In this document: piece after piece, positions 27,701-34,561 of the stretch
How the letters are laid out: every line of letters starts with the position of its first letter
How positions within the stretch are numbered: position 1 is the stretch's first letter
DNA from: Lewinellaceae bacterium
GTDB taxonomy: Bacteria; Bacteroidota; Bacteroidia; Chitinophagales; Saprospiraceae
Length of the DNA stretch: 64,000 nt
Direction of reading: 5' to 3'
Assembly (NCBI GenBank): GCA_020636275.1
Contig: JACJYD010000002.1
Location: 682,001 to 746,000 of the forward strand
Translations under genes and position numbers: made by a program
The notes under the pieces: generated by a model
Database searches by the model: none
Told to the model about the DNA's origin: nothing
Seen by the model: only the letters and a program-made list of their open reading frames with translations

Positions 27701-28768
27701 TGGTCTGTTGTACCGAATAAAGGTTCGGGTGATTTAGCTGATCAGGGAGCAACTGGACCAAAAGCCGATAATGAATTCTTCGACACCTGCGATTACGAAG
27801 AGACCGGTTATAGCCACATCTATTCAGACGACATTGAGTTTGAATACCATGACAAAACGGGTAATCCCCATCCGGCTGATGAGGATTGTGTGACTGATCC
27901 ACCGGTCGATTTCACTTATCATAGCGATGGAAGCGAAATAGCTTGTGATCCTGAGGACCCCGAAGATCCTCCATGTGCAGAGCCTTCGACACCTGGTTTA
28001 CCTTCCCCCTATCCTCCCTGCGATCATCTTTACACATTTATGATCTCTGGTCAGGGCCTGGAGGACCGCAACCACGCTTTACGGAACATACTTCATCCCG
28101 GCGTGGATTCACTGGACAGCTTGTTACCTTTCGACATCGAAGATGCCCTGGATGTACTGGAAACCAGGAACGAGCCGGAGGACAAAGCCCTGCGGATCGG
28201 TACTTTGGTGAGCCTCGACCGGTTTGCCGAAGCACAGACGGTACTGGACTCCATGCCCGATTTTACCTTGGAAAATGAAACTTATGTGGATTTCATAGCC
28301 GCACTGCTTCAGGACACCATTTCGATCGATTCTATTTCCGAAACGGCGTATCAGACCGCCCTGGAAGCCCTGGAAGAGGATAACACCAGCGCCCAGGTTC
28401 TTGCACAAAACCTGAGATACTTCCGGGAGCAGATTTATACTCCTGTACATCCGGTAATCGTGGATGATTTGGAGAATAGATCATTCAGCGCTTCAAAAAT
28501 TTTGGAATACTCGGACTTGATTTCCGATGAAATGATTTATCCAAATCCCTTTACGCAAGATCTAACATTTGACCTGCGAGATTTAGACCCGGAAAAACAA
28601 TATCGAATTGAAATTTTTGATTCTATGGGCCGTCAGTTGTGGAATGCTCAATCTTACGGCGGGAGTATAGTCAAATGGATACCCAAAGATTTAAAACCAG
28701 GTGTTTATTTCTACTCCTATGAGACGAACCATCAGACTCAGAAGCATGGCAAAGTCGTTAAGCTCTAA
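24773..28768 (+). CDS. Large T9SS cargo: propeller-like plus beta-helix protein
   Basis: Secreted protein of about 1331 residues. ATG 24773 is preferred over 24707 because it places the hydrophobic signal 'FCFLAGILSFFCNATYGQ' nearer the start, though the N-terminus remains long for a signal peptide. Residues to about 560 show 'TPDGGFAVVGTVSG'-type propeller repeats. Then comes a right-handed beta-helix region ('DLTVTARVAVMSGAELTIEG', 'SLENTIVENARYG', 'RITGCTFTNIP') to about residue 990, a proline/aspartate-rich spacer, a short helical region and a T9SS domain ('MIYPNPFTQDLTFDL' ... 'LKPGVYFYSYE' ... 'KVVKL'). No active site is visible. The sorting domain closely resembles that of the next gene. 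A hairpin terminator follows. Confidence 0.85.
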   Translation: MGTPLNLKPRGSHFFPGTLAKTAYFCFLAGILSFFCNATYGQPAVEWYNSTDVGEAGEYSGTALADWIFEMITTQEGNYLAVGFALEDEANSTTERLPSFALYSPHGHLLQDAVVGEDKGQFDSVTEGEDYYYAVGYQGDSAILARIRKDDLNTREYPLNTSLFTYDEGTGNTRIKDALELECNSEKRVFCAGFAKESGGERRRWISSYSFDSNGDITLEDEWVSPTSSPPEEFYALIANPQPNGSIELYTLSQIMKQLDTGGGALRHHDYDIRVQKFTYDCSTGFSAGDSEDLNSIPWTARDLEKLTGTPSPGTILGDYYPDAFQDEYPYGPKYLGTSFERTFDNCNETSPSSLYVEDWADGSEDIAWDFVDSGDELVIAALLNRLEMWTFNQDLGGDAYEGLQCDDAPCHDFHADAYLWGEAYLLFVDKDDLSLSNASHLGTFSGGDFRPKIVQTPDGGFAVVGTVSGCLDGETEPVEGFETFFVVKTDDSGNVEWRKSIKGPGDGSCGFAITLANDGGLVIGGNLAREDAEEEEEDYLIVKLGPDPCEFSGDLIEANSSNNYYIVSSTEVWDSDLTVTARVAVMSGAELTIEGGSPSSPVTIQFADSEERFDFDERSPIGIQVLAGGRLTVENAKLIGTECNGITRMWDGISVEGNPNQEQNNTYQGYCSLENTIVENARYGLTASEVWMKQEDLADESTEGESVGILSKASLSTAAKGGARIATLNSEFLNNYRSAHFAKYLYSPNQSAFYFTDFTSDGPLVDPDLALRPVDPEQSFDHNESRGTFIHASIWSTRVRFAGCNFTGSTAIIPDLRPRGIEGDDPMIVATGGSMKDMLRGVWCRNLTGGLLANVELSGMDFDDVREGVRLGGSAMDRITGCTFTNIPLQTGFGAQEPYGIFAENAKGARIYANSFSGADADEVSFGLVVLNSKDDGALVAENQFETIRYGNQFLGNNGELIARCNDFTDMGLSAWSVVPNKGSGDLADQGATGPKADNEFFDTCDYEETGYSHIYSDDIEFEYHDKTGNPHPADEDCVTDPPVDFTYHSDGSEIACDPEDPEDPPCAEPSTPGLPSPYPPCDHLYTFMISGQGLEDRNHALRNILHPGVDSLDSLLPFDIEDALDVLETRNEPEDKALRIGTLVSLDRFAEAQTVLDSMPDFTLENETYVDFIAALLQDTISIDSISETAYQTALEALEEDNTSAQVLAQNLRYFREQIYTPVHPVIVDDLENRSFSASKILEYSDLISDEMIYPNPFTQDLTFDLRDLDPEKQYRIEIFDSMGRQLWNAQSYGGSIVKWIPKDLKPGVYFYSYETNHQTQKHGKVVKL

Positions 28769-28777
28769 TTTTTCCAG

Positions 28778-28800
28778 AGGGGGCGATGCCCCCTTTAATT
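28778..28800 (+). terminator. Rho-independent-type terminator
   Basis: Perfect stem 'AGGGGGC' 28778-28784 / 'GCCCCCT' 28788-28794 with loop GAT, followed by TTAATTT. It separates two same-strand T9SS genes; the next ATG is 14 bases downstream of the stem. Confidence 0.8.
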
Positions 28801-28807
28801 TCATCTC

Positions 28808-30340
28808 ATGAAAAATTTAATAGTCTTTTTAATTCCTTGCTTTCATTTAGCCTTAACTGCCCAGATCCCTCTATTCAATCTTGTCATCGATCAGGACAAT
28901 TATTGGAACGGCCGGGCTAGACAGGTTTTGGAAGTTGACAGCTTTTTTTATACGATTTCCGCATTTGAGGCTCCTGGTAGTTTTGACACCACTACTCTCT
29001 TGAAAATCAACAAGTATGATTTAAGTGTTTCTTGGAAAAAACTGGATTTCTTTAAAGGGAGCAAACCAAAAGCAATTCTTTATCGTCCTGATACAAAAAC
29101 TTTAATCGTGGCTGGGATTTGCTTTGATGGAAATGATGATGTAAAGAGTGTCGATCTATTTTTGGCAGAATTCAACCTCTACACATTTGATACATTAAGA
29201 GTGAGGAAATTTGGTATCCCCGAGAGAGGAGACTACATCCAAAGAGTGATCCTGACCCAGGATGAAGGAATAGCCGTTGCAGGATATTCTTTTACTTTAG
29301 GCCAAAAAAGCTCCATATTCCTCTTCAAAGCGGACAGCCTGTGGAACCAGGAGTATTTCAATCTCTACGCCCAGGTTCCCAACCGCAATCATTTTGGCAA
29401 CAGCCTGATACAAACCCCTGACGGCGGTTTTTTCATCGTGGGCAACCGCCGAATGGATCAGGATTACTTCATGGACCAGGCTATCCTGCTTAAAGTCGAT
29501 TCCGGGGGAAACTTTCAGTTTTGGAAAAACATCCTGCCTGTAGGAAATGAGTATGGTTTGATAGCCGTCGGTGTGAAGAAAAAGATAAACGGCAATTACC
29601 TGGCAGTGGGGAACAAAATTGTAACTACCACTGGAGTCGCCCAAGATATGCAGTATTGGGCCTTCGAATTTGACAGCGACGGGGAGGTTATTTGGTCTGA
29701 CACGTATGGTGGTTTACCGCAAGGGGCTCAATGGGAATCGATCAACCTCGCTCCCGATGGAAATTACCTGGTCTGTGGTTATTTGAGAGAGAATTCCCAC
29801 TATGTAAACGATACCCTTTTCAAACGCCAATACGGGACCATCGGCAAACTCAACCCCGAAGGCGAGTTGCTCTGGCACCGCCTTTACACGAACGAACCTT
29901 TAAACAAACACGTCGATATTTTCTGGAATGCCATTCCTACCTCCGATGGCGGCATTCTGTGCGTGGGCACGACCTGGGGCGATTCGCTCACCCACCAGGA
30001 CGTCTGGGCGGTCAAGCTGGACGAATGGGGATGTATCGAGCCGGGCTGCGAGGGGCCTACTGGGGTGGAAGAAGTGGAAGCGGAGCCGCCCGCTCCTGTA
30101 GTCTACCCCAACCCCTTCACCCACAGGCTGACCTTCGACCTGCAAAGGCTGGAAGCGGGAGTTCTTTACCGCGTTTCGGTGTACGATGCGGTGGGGCGGC
30201 TGGAGTGGACGTCTCAGAGTAAGGGCGGTGCGCTCCTGGAGTGGAAGGCTGAAAACCTGAAGCCGGGAGTGTATTTCTACCTCATAGAAAAAGAGGGAGA
30301 GGGGAAGGTTGTGCAGCGGGGCAAGGCTATCAAGTTTTAA
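28808..30340 (+). CDS. Beta-propeller T9SS cargo, mosaic paralogue 1
   Basis: Secreted protein of 510 residues. The signal peptide ends at 'LALTAQ'. Residues 20-415 are propeller-like repeats ('TPDGGFFIVGNRRMDQDY', 'APDGNYLVCGYLREN', 'TSDGGILCVGTTWGD'), followed by a sorting domain ('PVVYPNPFTHRLTFDL' ... 'LKPGVYFYLIE' ... 'KAIKF'). The stretch 29312-30060 is almost identical in DNA to 30895-31643 of the next gene, while the first 165 residues and the sorting domain are unrelated or only distantly related to that paralogue. The sorting domain instead matches the upstream gene at 24773. No enzymatic motif is seen. Confidence 0.85.
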   Translation: MKNLIVFLIPCFHLALTAQIPLFNLVIDQDNYWNGRARQVLEVDSFFYTISAFEAPGSFDTTTLLKINKYDLSVSWKKLDFFKGSKPKAILYRPDTKTLIVAGICFDGNDDVKSVDLFLAEFNLYTFDTLRVRKFGIPERGDYIQRVILTQDEGIAVAGYSFTLGQKSSIFLFKADSLWNQEYFNLYAQVPNRNHFGNSLIQTPDGGFFIVGNRRMDQDYFMDQAILLKVDSGGNFQFWKNILPVGNEYGLIAVGVKKKINGNYLAVGNKIVTTTGVAQDMQYWAFEFDSDGEVIWSDTYGGLPQGAQWESINLAPDGNYLVCGYLRENSHYVNDTLFKRQYGTIGKLNPEGELLWHRLYTNEPLNKHVDIFWNAIPTSDGGILCVGTTWGDSLTHQDVWAVKLDEWGCIEPGCEGPTGVEEVEAEPPAPVVYPNPFTHRLTFDLQRLEAGVLYRVSVYDAVGRLEWTSQSKGGALLEWKAENLKPGVYFYLIEKEGEGKVVQRGKAIKF

Positions 30341-30348
30341 TTTGAAGA

Positions 30349-30388
30349 AAAGGGGGCCGCTGACACAAGTGGCCTCCTTTAATTTTTA
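30349..30388 (+). terminator. Rho-independent-type terminator
   Basis: 13-bp stem with two G-T wobble pairs, 30349-30361 / 30368-30380, loop GACACA, followed by AATTTTTA. It lies between the two mosaic propeller genes and ends 13 bases before the next ATG. Confidence 0.72.
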
Positions 30389-30393
30389 CTCTA

Positions 30394-31917
30394 ATGAAAA
30401 AACTACTTATTCTCTTGTTTTTATGGTCCAATAGTTTAAATGCTCAATTCGATTATTTCTGGTTAGATATCGACGATCAAAATTTGTGGGACTTAGGAGA
30501 AGAGGCTGTGGAGACCGACAGCCATTATTTTTTTACGGTTGCCACATTTTCCCCTTGGGCGCCGAGTATTGCTCAAATTCTAAGAGTCGATAAAGAAAAT
30601 TTGCATACGGATTTTTTCCCTTTGAATTATTACTATGCCGGCACACTTCAGCAAATGGAAATGACGCCATCTGGCACGATCATTTTGGCAGGTAGTTTTT
30701 ACGATGGGGCCATTGAGACTGATAATGGTCAATTATTTATGTTAGAAATTGACCCCGAAACTATGGATACCCTTCGTTCAATAACCTTTGGGAAACCCGG
30801 CTGGAATGACAACATATCTCGTTTAATACTTACTCAAGACGGAGGAGTAGCCATCACAGGTTGGTCCTTTGATGCCGACCCAAGTACCAAACAATCCATA
30901 TTCCTTTTCAAAGCGGACAGCCTGTGGAACCAGGAGTATTTCAATCTCTACGCCCAGGTTCCCAACCGCAATCATTTTGGCAACAGCCTGATACAAACCC
31001 CTGACGGCGGTTTTTTCATCGTGGGCAACCGCCAAATGGATCAGGATTACTTCATGGACCAGGCTATCCTGCTTAAAGTCGATTCCGGGGGAAACTTTCA
31101 GTTTTGGAAAAACATCCTGCCTGTAGGAAATGAGTATGGTTTGATAGCCGTCGGTGTGAAGAAAAAGATAAACGGCAATTACCTGGCAGTGGGGAACAAA
31201 ATTGTAACTACCACTGGAGTCGCCCAAGATATGCAGTATTGGGCCTTCGAATTTGACAGCGACGGGGAGGTTATTTGGTCTGACACGTATGGTGGTTTAC
31301 CGCAAGGGGCTCAATGGGAATCGATCAACCTCGCTCCCGATGGAAATTACCTGGTCTGTGGTTATTTGAGAGAGAATTCCCACTATGTAAACGATACCCT
31401 TTTCAAACGCCAATACGGGGCCATCGGTAAGCTCAGCCCTGAAGGCGAGCTGCTCTGGCACCGCCTTTACACGAACGAACCTTTAAACAAACACGTCGAT
31501 ATTTTCTGGAATGCCATCCCTACCTCCGATGGCGGCATTCTGTGCGTGGGCACGACCTGGGGTGATTCGCTCACCCACCAGGACGTCTGGGCGGTCAAGC
31601 TCGACGAGTGGGGATGTATCGAGCCAGGTTGCGAGGGGCCCACGGAGGTAGTGGAGGTAGATATTGCACCAGTGGAGGTGGCGGTCTATCCAGACCCTGC
31701 AAGAGATAAATTTACTTTGAAACTGCCTGCTCCGCTGGAAAAAAATGCAGAATTGCGGCTATACAATATGATGGGGCAGGTTGTAAAAACATACTCCATC
31801 CCATCCGGTTTTGAGGAATACCCTTTTCTGCTTCCGGCTGTTCAATGTGGGTTGTATTTCTATTCACTTTCAGTTGATGAAGAAATTATTGCCTCTGGGA
31901 AGTTGATAAAAGAGTGA
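30394..31917 (+). CDS. Beta-propeller T9SS cargo, mosaic paralogue 2
   Basis: Secreted protein of 507 residues with signal peptide 'LLILLFLWSNSLNAQ'. The central 250 residues are near-identical to those of the preceding gene (DNA block 30895-31643), but the N-terminal 165 residues ('FDYFWLDIDDQNLWDLGEEA') and the sorting domain ('VAVYPDPARDKFTLKL' ... 'QCGLYFYSLS' ... 'GKLIKE') are different. The C-terminal motif has 'YPDP' where 'YPNP' is normal, a mild change still likely to function. This is a clear product of segmental duplication or gene conversion with non-matching ends. The role is unknown; a surface-exposed binding protein is likely. Confidence 0.84.
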   Translation: MKKLLILLFLWSNSLNAQFDYFWLDIDDQNLWDLGEEAVETDSHYFFTVATFSPWAPSIAQILRVDKENLHTDFFPLNYYYAGTLQQMEMTPSGTIILAGSFYDGAIETDNGQLFMLEIDPETMDTLRSITFGKPGWNDNISRLILTQDGGVAITGWSFDADPSTKQSIFLFKADSLWNQEYFNLYAQVPNRNHFGNSLIQTPDGGFFIVGNRQMDQDYFMDQAILLKVDSGGNFQFWKNILPVGNEYGLIAVGVKKKINGNYLAVGNKIVTTTGVAQDMQYWAFEFDSDGEVIWSDTYGGLPQGAQWESINLAPDGNYLVCGYLRENSHYVNDTLFKRQYGAIGKLSPEGELLWHRLYTNEPLNKHVDIFWNAIPTSDGGILCVGTTWGDSLTHQDVWAVKLDEWGCIEPGCEGPTEVVEVDIAPVEVAVYPDPARDKFTLKLPAPLEKNAELRLYNMMGQVVKTYSIPSGFEEYPFLLPAVQCGLYFYSLSVDEEIIASGKLIKE

Positions 31918-31939
31918 TAATGCTTCCGCTCATCTGGCA

Positions 31940-32012
31940 TGTGCGATTTGGGGAGAGATAAACACCATCTGTGCCAGGGTGAATGTGGGTGATCCCCTGG
32001 GGATGCTTAAAA
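31940..32012 (+). repeat. Degenerate remnant of the HTH-gene leader
   Basis: The stretch resembles the sequence upstream of HTH copy B (13965-14020): 'AAACACC.TCTGTG', then 'GGTGAATGTGGGTG' versus 'GGTAAATGTGGTTG', then 'CCCCTGGGG'. No HTH coding frame follows; sequence changes at once to the AbiE promoter region. It looks like a truncated fifth copy marking the right end of the accessory block. Confidence 0.5.
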
Positions 32013-32042
32013 AACATCCAAAGAAAAACGGCCATTCTACTT

Positions 32043-32111
32043 AATAAAATGGATTAAAAATTGAATTCATTCCTAAAATTTTTTATTTTTGCAAATAAAA
32101 TGGAATGAATT
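32043..32111 (+). promoter_or_regulatory. Promoter and putative operator of the AbiE pair
   Basis: A Bacteroidota -7 element 'TATTTTTG' is at 32084-32091, with TTG at 32061-32063 twenty bases upstream as the -33 element. A perfect 10-bp inverted repeat, 'AATTCATTCC' 32064-32073 and 'GGAATGAATT' 32102-32111, flanks the -7 element. An 11-bp direct repeat 'AATAAAATGGA' occurs at 32043 and 32094. The predicted start of transcription is within about 10 bases of the ATG. AbiEi antitoxins are known to bind inverted repeats at their own promoter, so this is a candidate autoregulatory operator. Confidence 0.6.
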
Positions 32112-32719
32112 TTCAAAAATTCCGCAAAGTCCTAAATGCCCAAAAGGTATTTTCCCGGCGTGATATTGTCAAGGAGTGGCCCGATTTTAACTTTGTAAAC
32201 CTGGTCAACTGGCAGGAGAAAGGCTATTTGCTCAAACTCAGGAATACCTGGTACGCTTTCCCCGACGTGCTTCAAACTGAAGCTGATCTGTTCTTCGTGG
32301 CCAACCAACTGCGCAAACCCTCCTATATTTCCCTGGAAGCAGCTCTTAGGTATTACAACTGGATCCCGGAAAGCGTTTTCACTATTACCTCTATAACCAC
32401 TGCAAAACCTGTTGAGTGGCAGACCCCTGTGGGTTATTTTAGCTACAGGTCAATAAAGCCTCAACTATTTTTTGGATATCAAACCGTGAAAGGGGAAAGT
32501 GCCGACTTCAACATGGCAGAGCCTGAAAAAACCTTGCTCGATTTGCTTTATTTCCACCCGGAATATACCGAACCAGCTGATTTCGAGGCTCTTCGCCTAA
32601 ACCAAGAGGAAATAGTCAAGCTGCTAAAAACAGATCGCTTGAATAGGTATCTTGAACTCATTGCTTCTCCCACCCTGGAACTCAGATGGAAAAGCATTGA
32701 AAAATACATTGGCCTATGA
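32105..32719 (+). CDS. abiEi: AbiEi-like antitoxin/transcriptional regulator
   Basis: Antitoxin of a type IV toxin-antitoxin pair, 204 residues. The N-terminal winged helix ('VLNAQKVFSRRDIVKEW', 'LVNWQEKGYLLKLRNTWY') is followed by the AbiEi core 'ANQLRKPSYISLEAALRYYN' and 'ITTAKPVEW', and 'MAEPEKTLLDLLYF', all conserved in COG5340-type proteins. AbiEi represses its own promoter and, without direct contact, counteracts the nucleotidyltransferase toxin. The stop overlaps the toxin start by 4 bases (ATGA), the standard arrangement. It lies at the right end of the accessory block, a typical place for defence or stabilisation modules. Confidence 0.88.
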   Translation: MNFQKFRKVLNAQKVFSRRDIVKEWPDFNFVNLVNWQEKGYLLKLRNTWYAFPDVLQTEADLFFVANQLRKPSYISLEAALRYYNWIPESVFTITSITTAKPVEWQTPVGYFSYRSIKPQLFFGYQTVKGESADFNMAEPEKTLLDLLYFHPEYTEPADFEALRLNQEEIVKLLKTDRLNRYLELIASPTLELRWKSIEKYIGL

Positions 32720-33495
32720 TGAGTCTCGAACAAATTGCCCGGCAATTCCCGGCACATCTTGCATTGCAAAAACAAGCCATGTTGCGGGAATATTTGCAAT
32801 GCCAAATCCTTGAAATCCTTTTTGAAAGTCCATTTGCCGCTCAATTCAGTTTTCTGGGTGGCACTTGCCTAAGATTGGTACACGGGAACACTCGGTTTTC
32901 GGAGGACCTGGACTTCGACAACTTTGGACTGACCACAACCGACTTTGACGAAGTAGCAGCAAATATTCAAAAAGGGCTGGAACGAAAAGGTTACCGTGTG
33001 GAGATATCGAATGTGCAAAAAGGAGCTTTTCGATGCAAAATTCGCTTCCCTGGTCTGCTCTTCGAACAGGGTTTGAGCGGCCATCGGGAAGAAAAGATCC
33101 TCATCCAGCTCGATACGGAAAGTCAGAGTTTCCCATTCCAGCCCCAGACATACATCCTTAATCGATTTGGCTTGTTTACCCGTTTGATCATAACGCCCCC
33201 CGACTTGTTGTTAGCTCAAAAACTTTACACGCTTGTCAACCGACCTCGTGCAAAAGGCCGGGATTACTACGATGTAGTTTTCCTATTTTCGCAATCTATT
33301 AAGCCCAACTATACCTATCTCGACAATAAAATGTCGGCAGGAACCCCCCAAGTACTTCGTGCTGCCATTTTCAACCTGCTCGAACGAGTTGACCTGAATG
33401 CATTAGCATCTGATGTTCGACCGTTCCTTTTCTTTCCGGAGGAAGATCGTCGTGTAAAGTATTTTAGAGAATTTTGGGAGCAGGTTGAATTGTAG
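32716..33495 (+). CDS. abiEii: AbiEii-type nucleotidyltransferase toxin
   Basis: Toxin of 259 residues with the DNA polymerase beta-type nucleotidyltransferase signature: G48-G49-T50 ('FLGGTCLRL'), then S62 and the metal-binding D64/D66 in 'RFSEDLDFD'. Further AbiEii motifs are 'IQLDTE' and 'LLAQKLYTLVNRPRAKGRDY' (the KhxAl..R.k.RD-type helix). Characterised members add nucleotides to tRNA acceptor ends or nucleotide targets and arrest growth, including during phage infection. The start overlaps the antitoxin stop. All key residues are present, so the toxin is probably active. Confidence 0.92.
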   Translation: MMSLEQIARQFPAHLALQKQAMLREYLQCQILEILFESPFAAQFSFLGGTCLRLVHGNTRFSEDLDFDNFGLTTTDFDEVAANIQKGLERKGYRVEISNVQKGAFRCKIRFPGLLFEQGLSGHREEKILIQLDTESQSFPFQPQTYILNRFGLFTRLIITPPDLLLAQKLYTLVNRPRAKGRDYYDVVFLFSQSIKPNYTYLDNKMSAGTPQVLRAAIFNLLERVDLNALASDVRPFLFFPEEDRRVKYFREFWEQVEL

Positions 33496-33590
33496 GATAC
33501 CCTACTTGTGAGGATGAGTGCAAAAACCGAACCCCTTGGGGGTGCCCCCCAAAGCCCCCCCGAAGTAGCAGGTGTCGCTCATTCAATCTC

Positions 33591-34532
33591 TCAATAGACC
33601 ACCACTCGTTTCACTCCCCAAAGCACTCCATCTACCAGATATTGAACGAAGTACACTCCTGGCGGCCAATCTGCCACAGATACGGTATGGGTAGATACTC
33701 CATAGGGTAACTCTTCATTGAGGCAAACTTTACCCATGCTGTCTGTGATGTGGAACCGATGATCACTACCAGCCGGATCGGAAAAATCTATCCGGAAGTA
33801 TGAATTGCAAGGATTGGGATATATCTGAAACCTGGAGTGCAGTTCAATGGGTTCCTTATTGCCTAAGAGATAACCGCAATCATCGCCGATACAATATTCA
33901 TAAAGTTCTGGTCGCCAGGAAATATAGGGTTCATCATTATTGAAGATCCCGGAATAGTGAAACCCGAGCCTCTCCAAAAATTCAATATCGTCAAGATCCC
34001 AAAATTCTGAGTGAAACAAGAAGGTCCTTAATGAGTAACCAAAATATTCAGAAGTATATATACTGTCTATTACCACATCTCCAATACCTCCATAAAAAAG
34101 ACAAAGCTGGGGAAGCGTATCCCCAACTTCCAAATCGAAATCATAGAGTAGGAATTCCTCTTGAAGAGGGCAGGTTGTTCCCGTAATATCACCGCCACCC
34201 ACATGGTTAAAACGATAGAGATAGACTTTCCGTTGAAGTGTGTCATCCCGTATGGCTACATATAACGTATCATTATCAATAATGTAAGGATAAGGCGTAA
34301 TATGCGTAACGGGGTCTTGATAGAAACGGCGGTAATAGACCTTTTTGTAAGTCTTATCATTGATTACCGTATCCCCTTTTATGTAGTACTCATCCGGCGC
34401 TCCGTTCCAATAGGGACCCGGATTGTACATCAGCCAATGTGCATCTTCAATCGCCATGGGGGAATATTCCTGGGCGGGGAGGAATTGAGTGCATCCGATG
34501 AGGAATAAGAAGAGGGTTAGTGCTTTTTTCAT
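33591..34532 (-). CDS. T9SS cargo protein of unknown function
   Basis: Secreted protein of 313 residues. The signal peptide is 'ALTLFLFLIGCTQFLPAQ'; the cysteine is not in a good lipobox context, so signal peptidase I cleavage is preferred. The body is beta-rich with 'GDTVINDKTYKKVYYR' and 'DFDLEVGDTLPQL', which recur in many uncharacterised Bacteroidota secreted proteins. The sorting domain is 'RFQIYPNPCNSYFRIDF' ... 'PPGVYFVQYL' ... 'VKRVVVY'. The gene lies 30 bases downstream of the next gene on the minus strand but is separated from it by a strong nested hairpin. No catalytic residues are recognised. Confidence 0.82.
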   Translation of the reverse strand: MKKALTLFLFLIGCTQFLPAQEYSPMAIEDAHWLMYNPGPYWNGAPDEYYIKGDTVINDKTYKKVYYRRFYQDPVTHITPYPYIIDNDTLYVAIRDDTLQRKVYLYRFNHVGGGDITGTTCPLQEEFLLYDFDLEVGDTLPQLCLFYGGIGDVVIDSIYTSEYFGYSLRTFLFHSEFWDLDDIEFLERLGFHYSGIFNNDEPYISWRPELYEYCIGDDCGYLLGNKEPIELHSRFQIYPNPCNSYFRIDFSDPAGSDHRFHITDSMGKVCLNEELPYGVSTHTVSVADWPPGVYFVQYLVDGVLWGVKRVVVY

Positions 34533-34561
34533 AGATTTATTTTTGGTTGAGAGTTGAGAGT

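Noticed and set aside
31673..31720. Loss of sorting function in the second propeller gene because of 'YPDP'
   Set aside because: The remaining blocks of the sorting domain, including the G-Y-F strand and basic end, are intact, and N-to-D at this point is tolerated in many T9SS proteins as far as I know.
33527..33570. 'CCCCTTGGGGGTGCCCCCC' stretch after the AbiE pair as another HTH leader
   Set aside because: Only the short GC palindrome is similar; the flanking leader bases and any HTH frame are absent, so it is more likely a terminator-like stem or chance.
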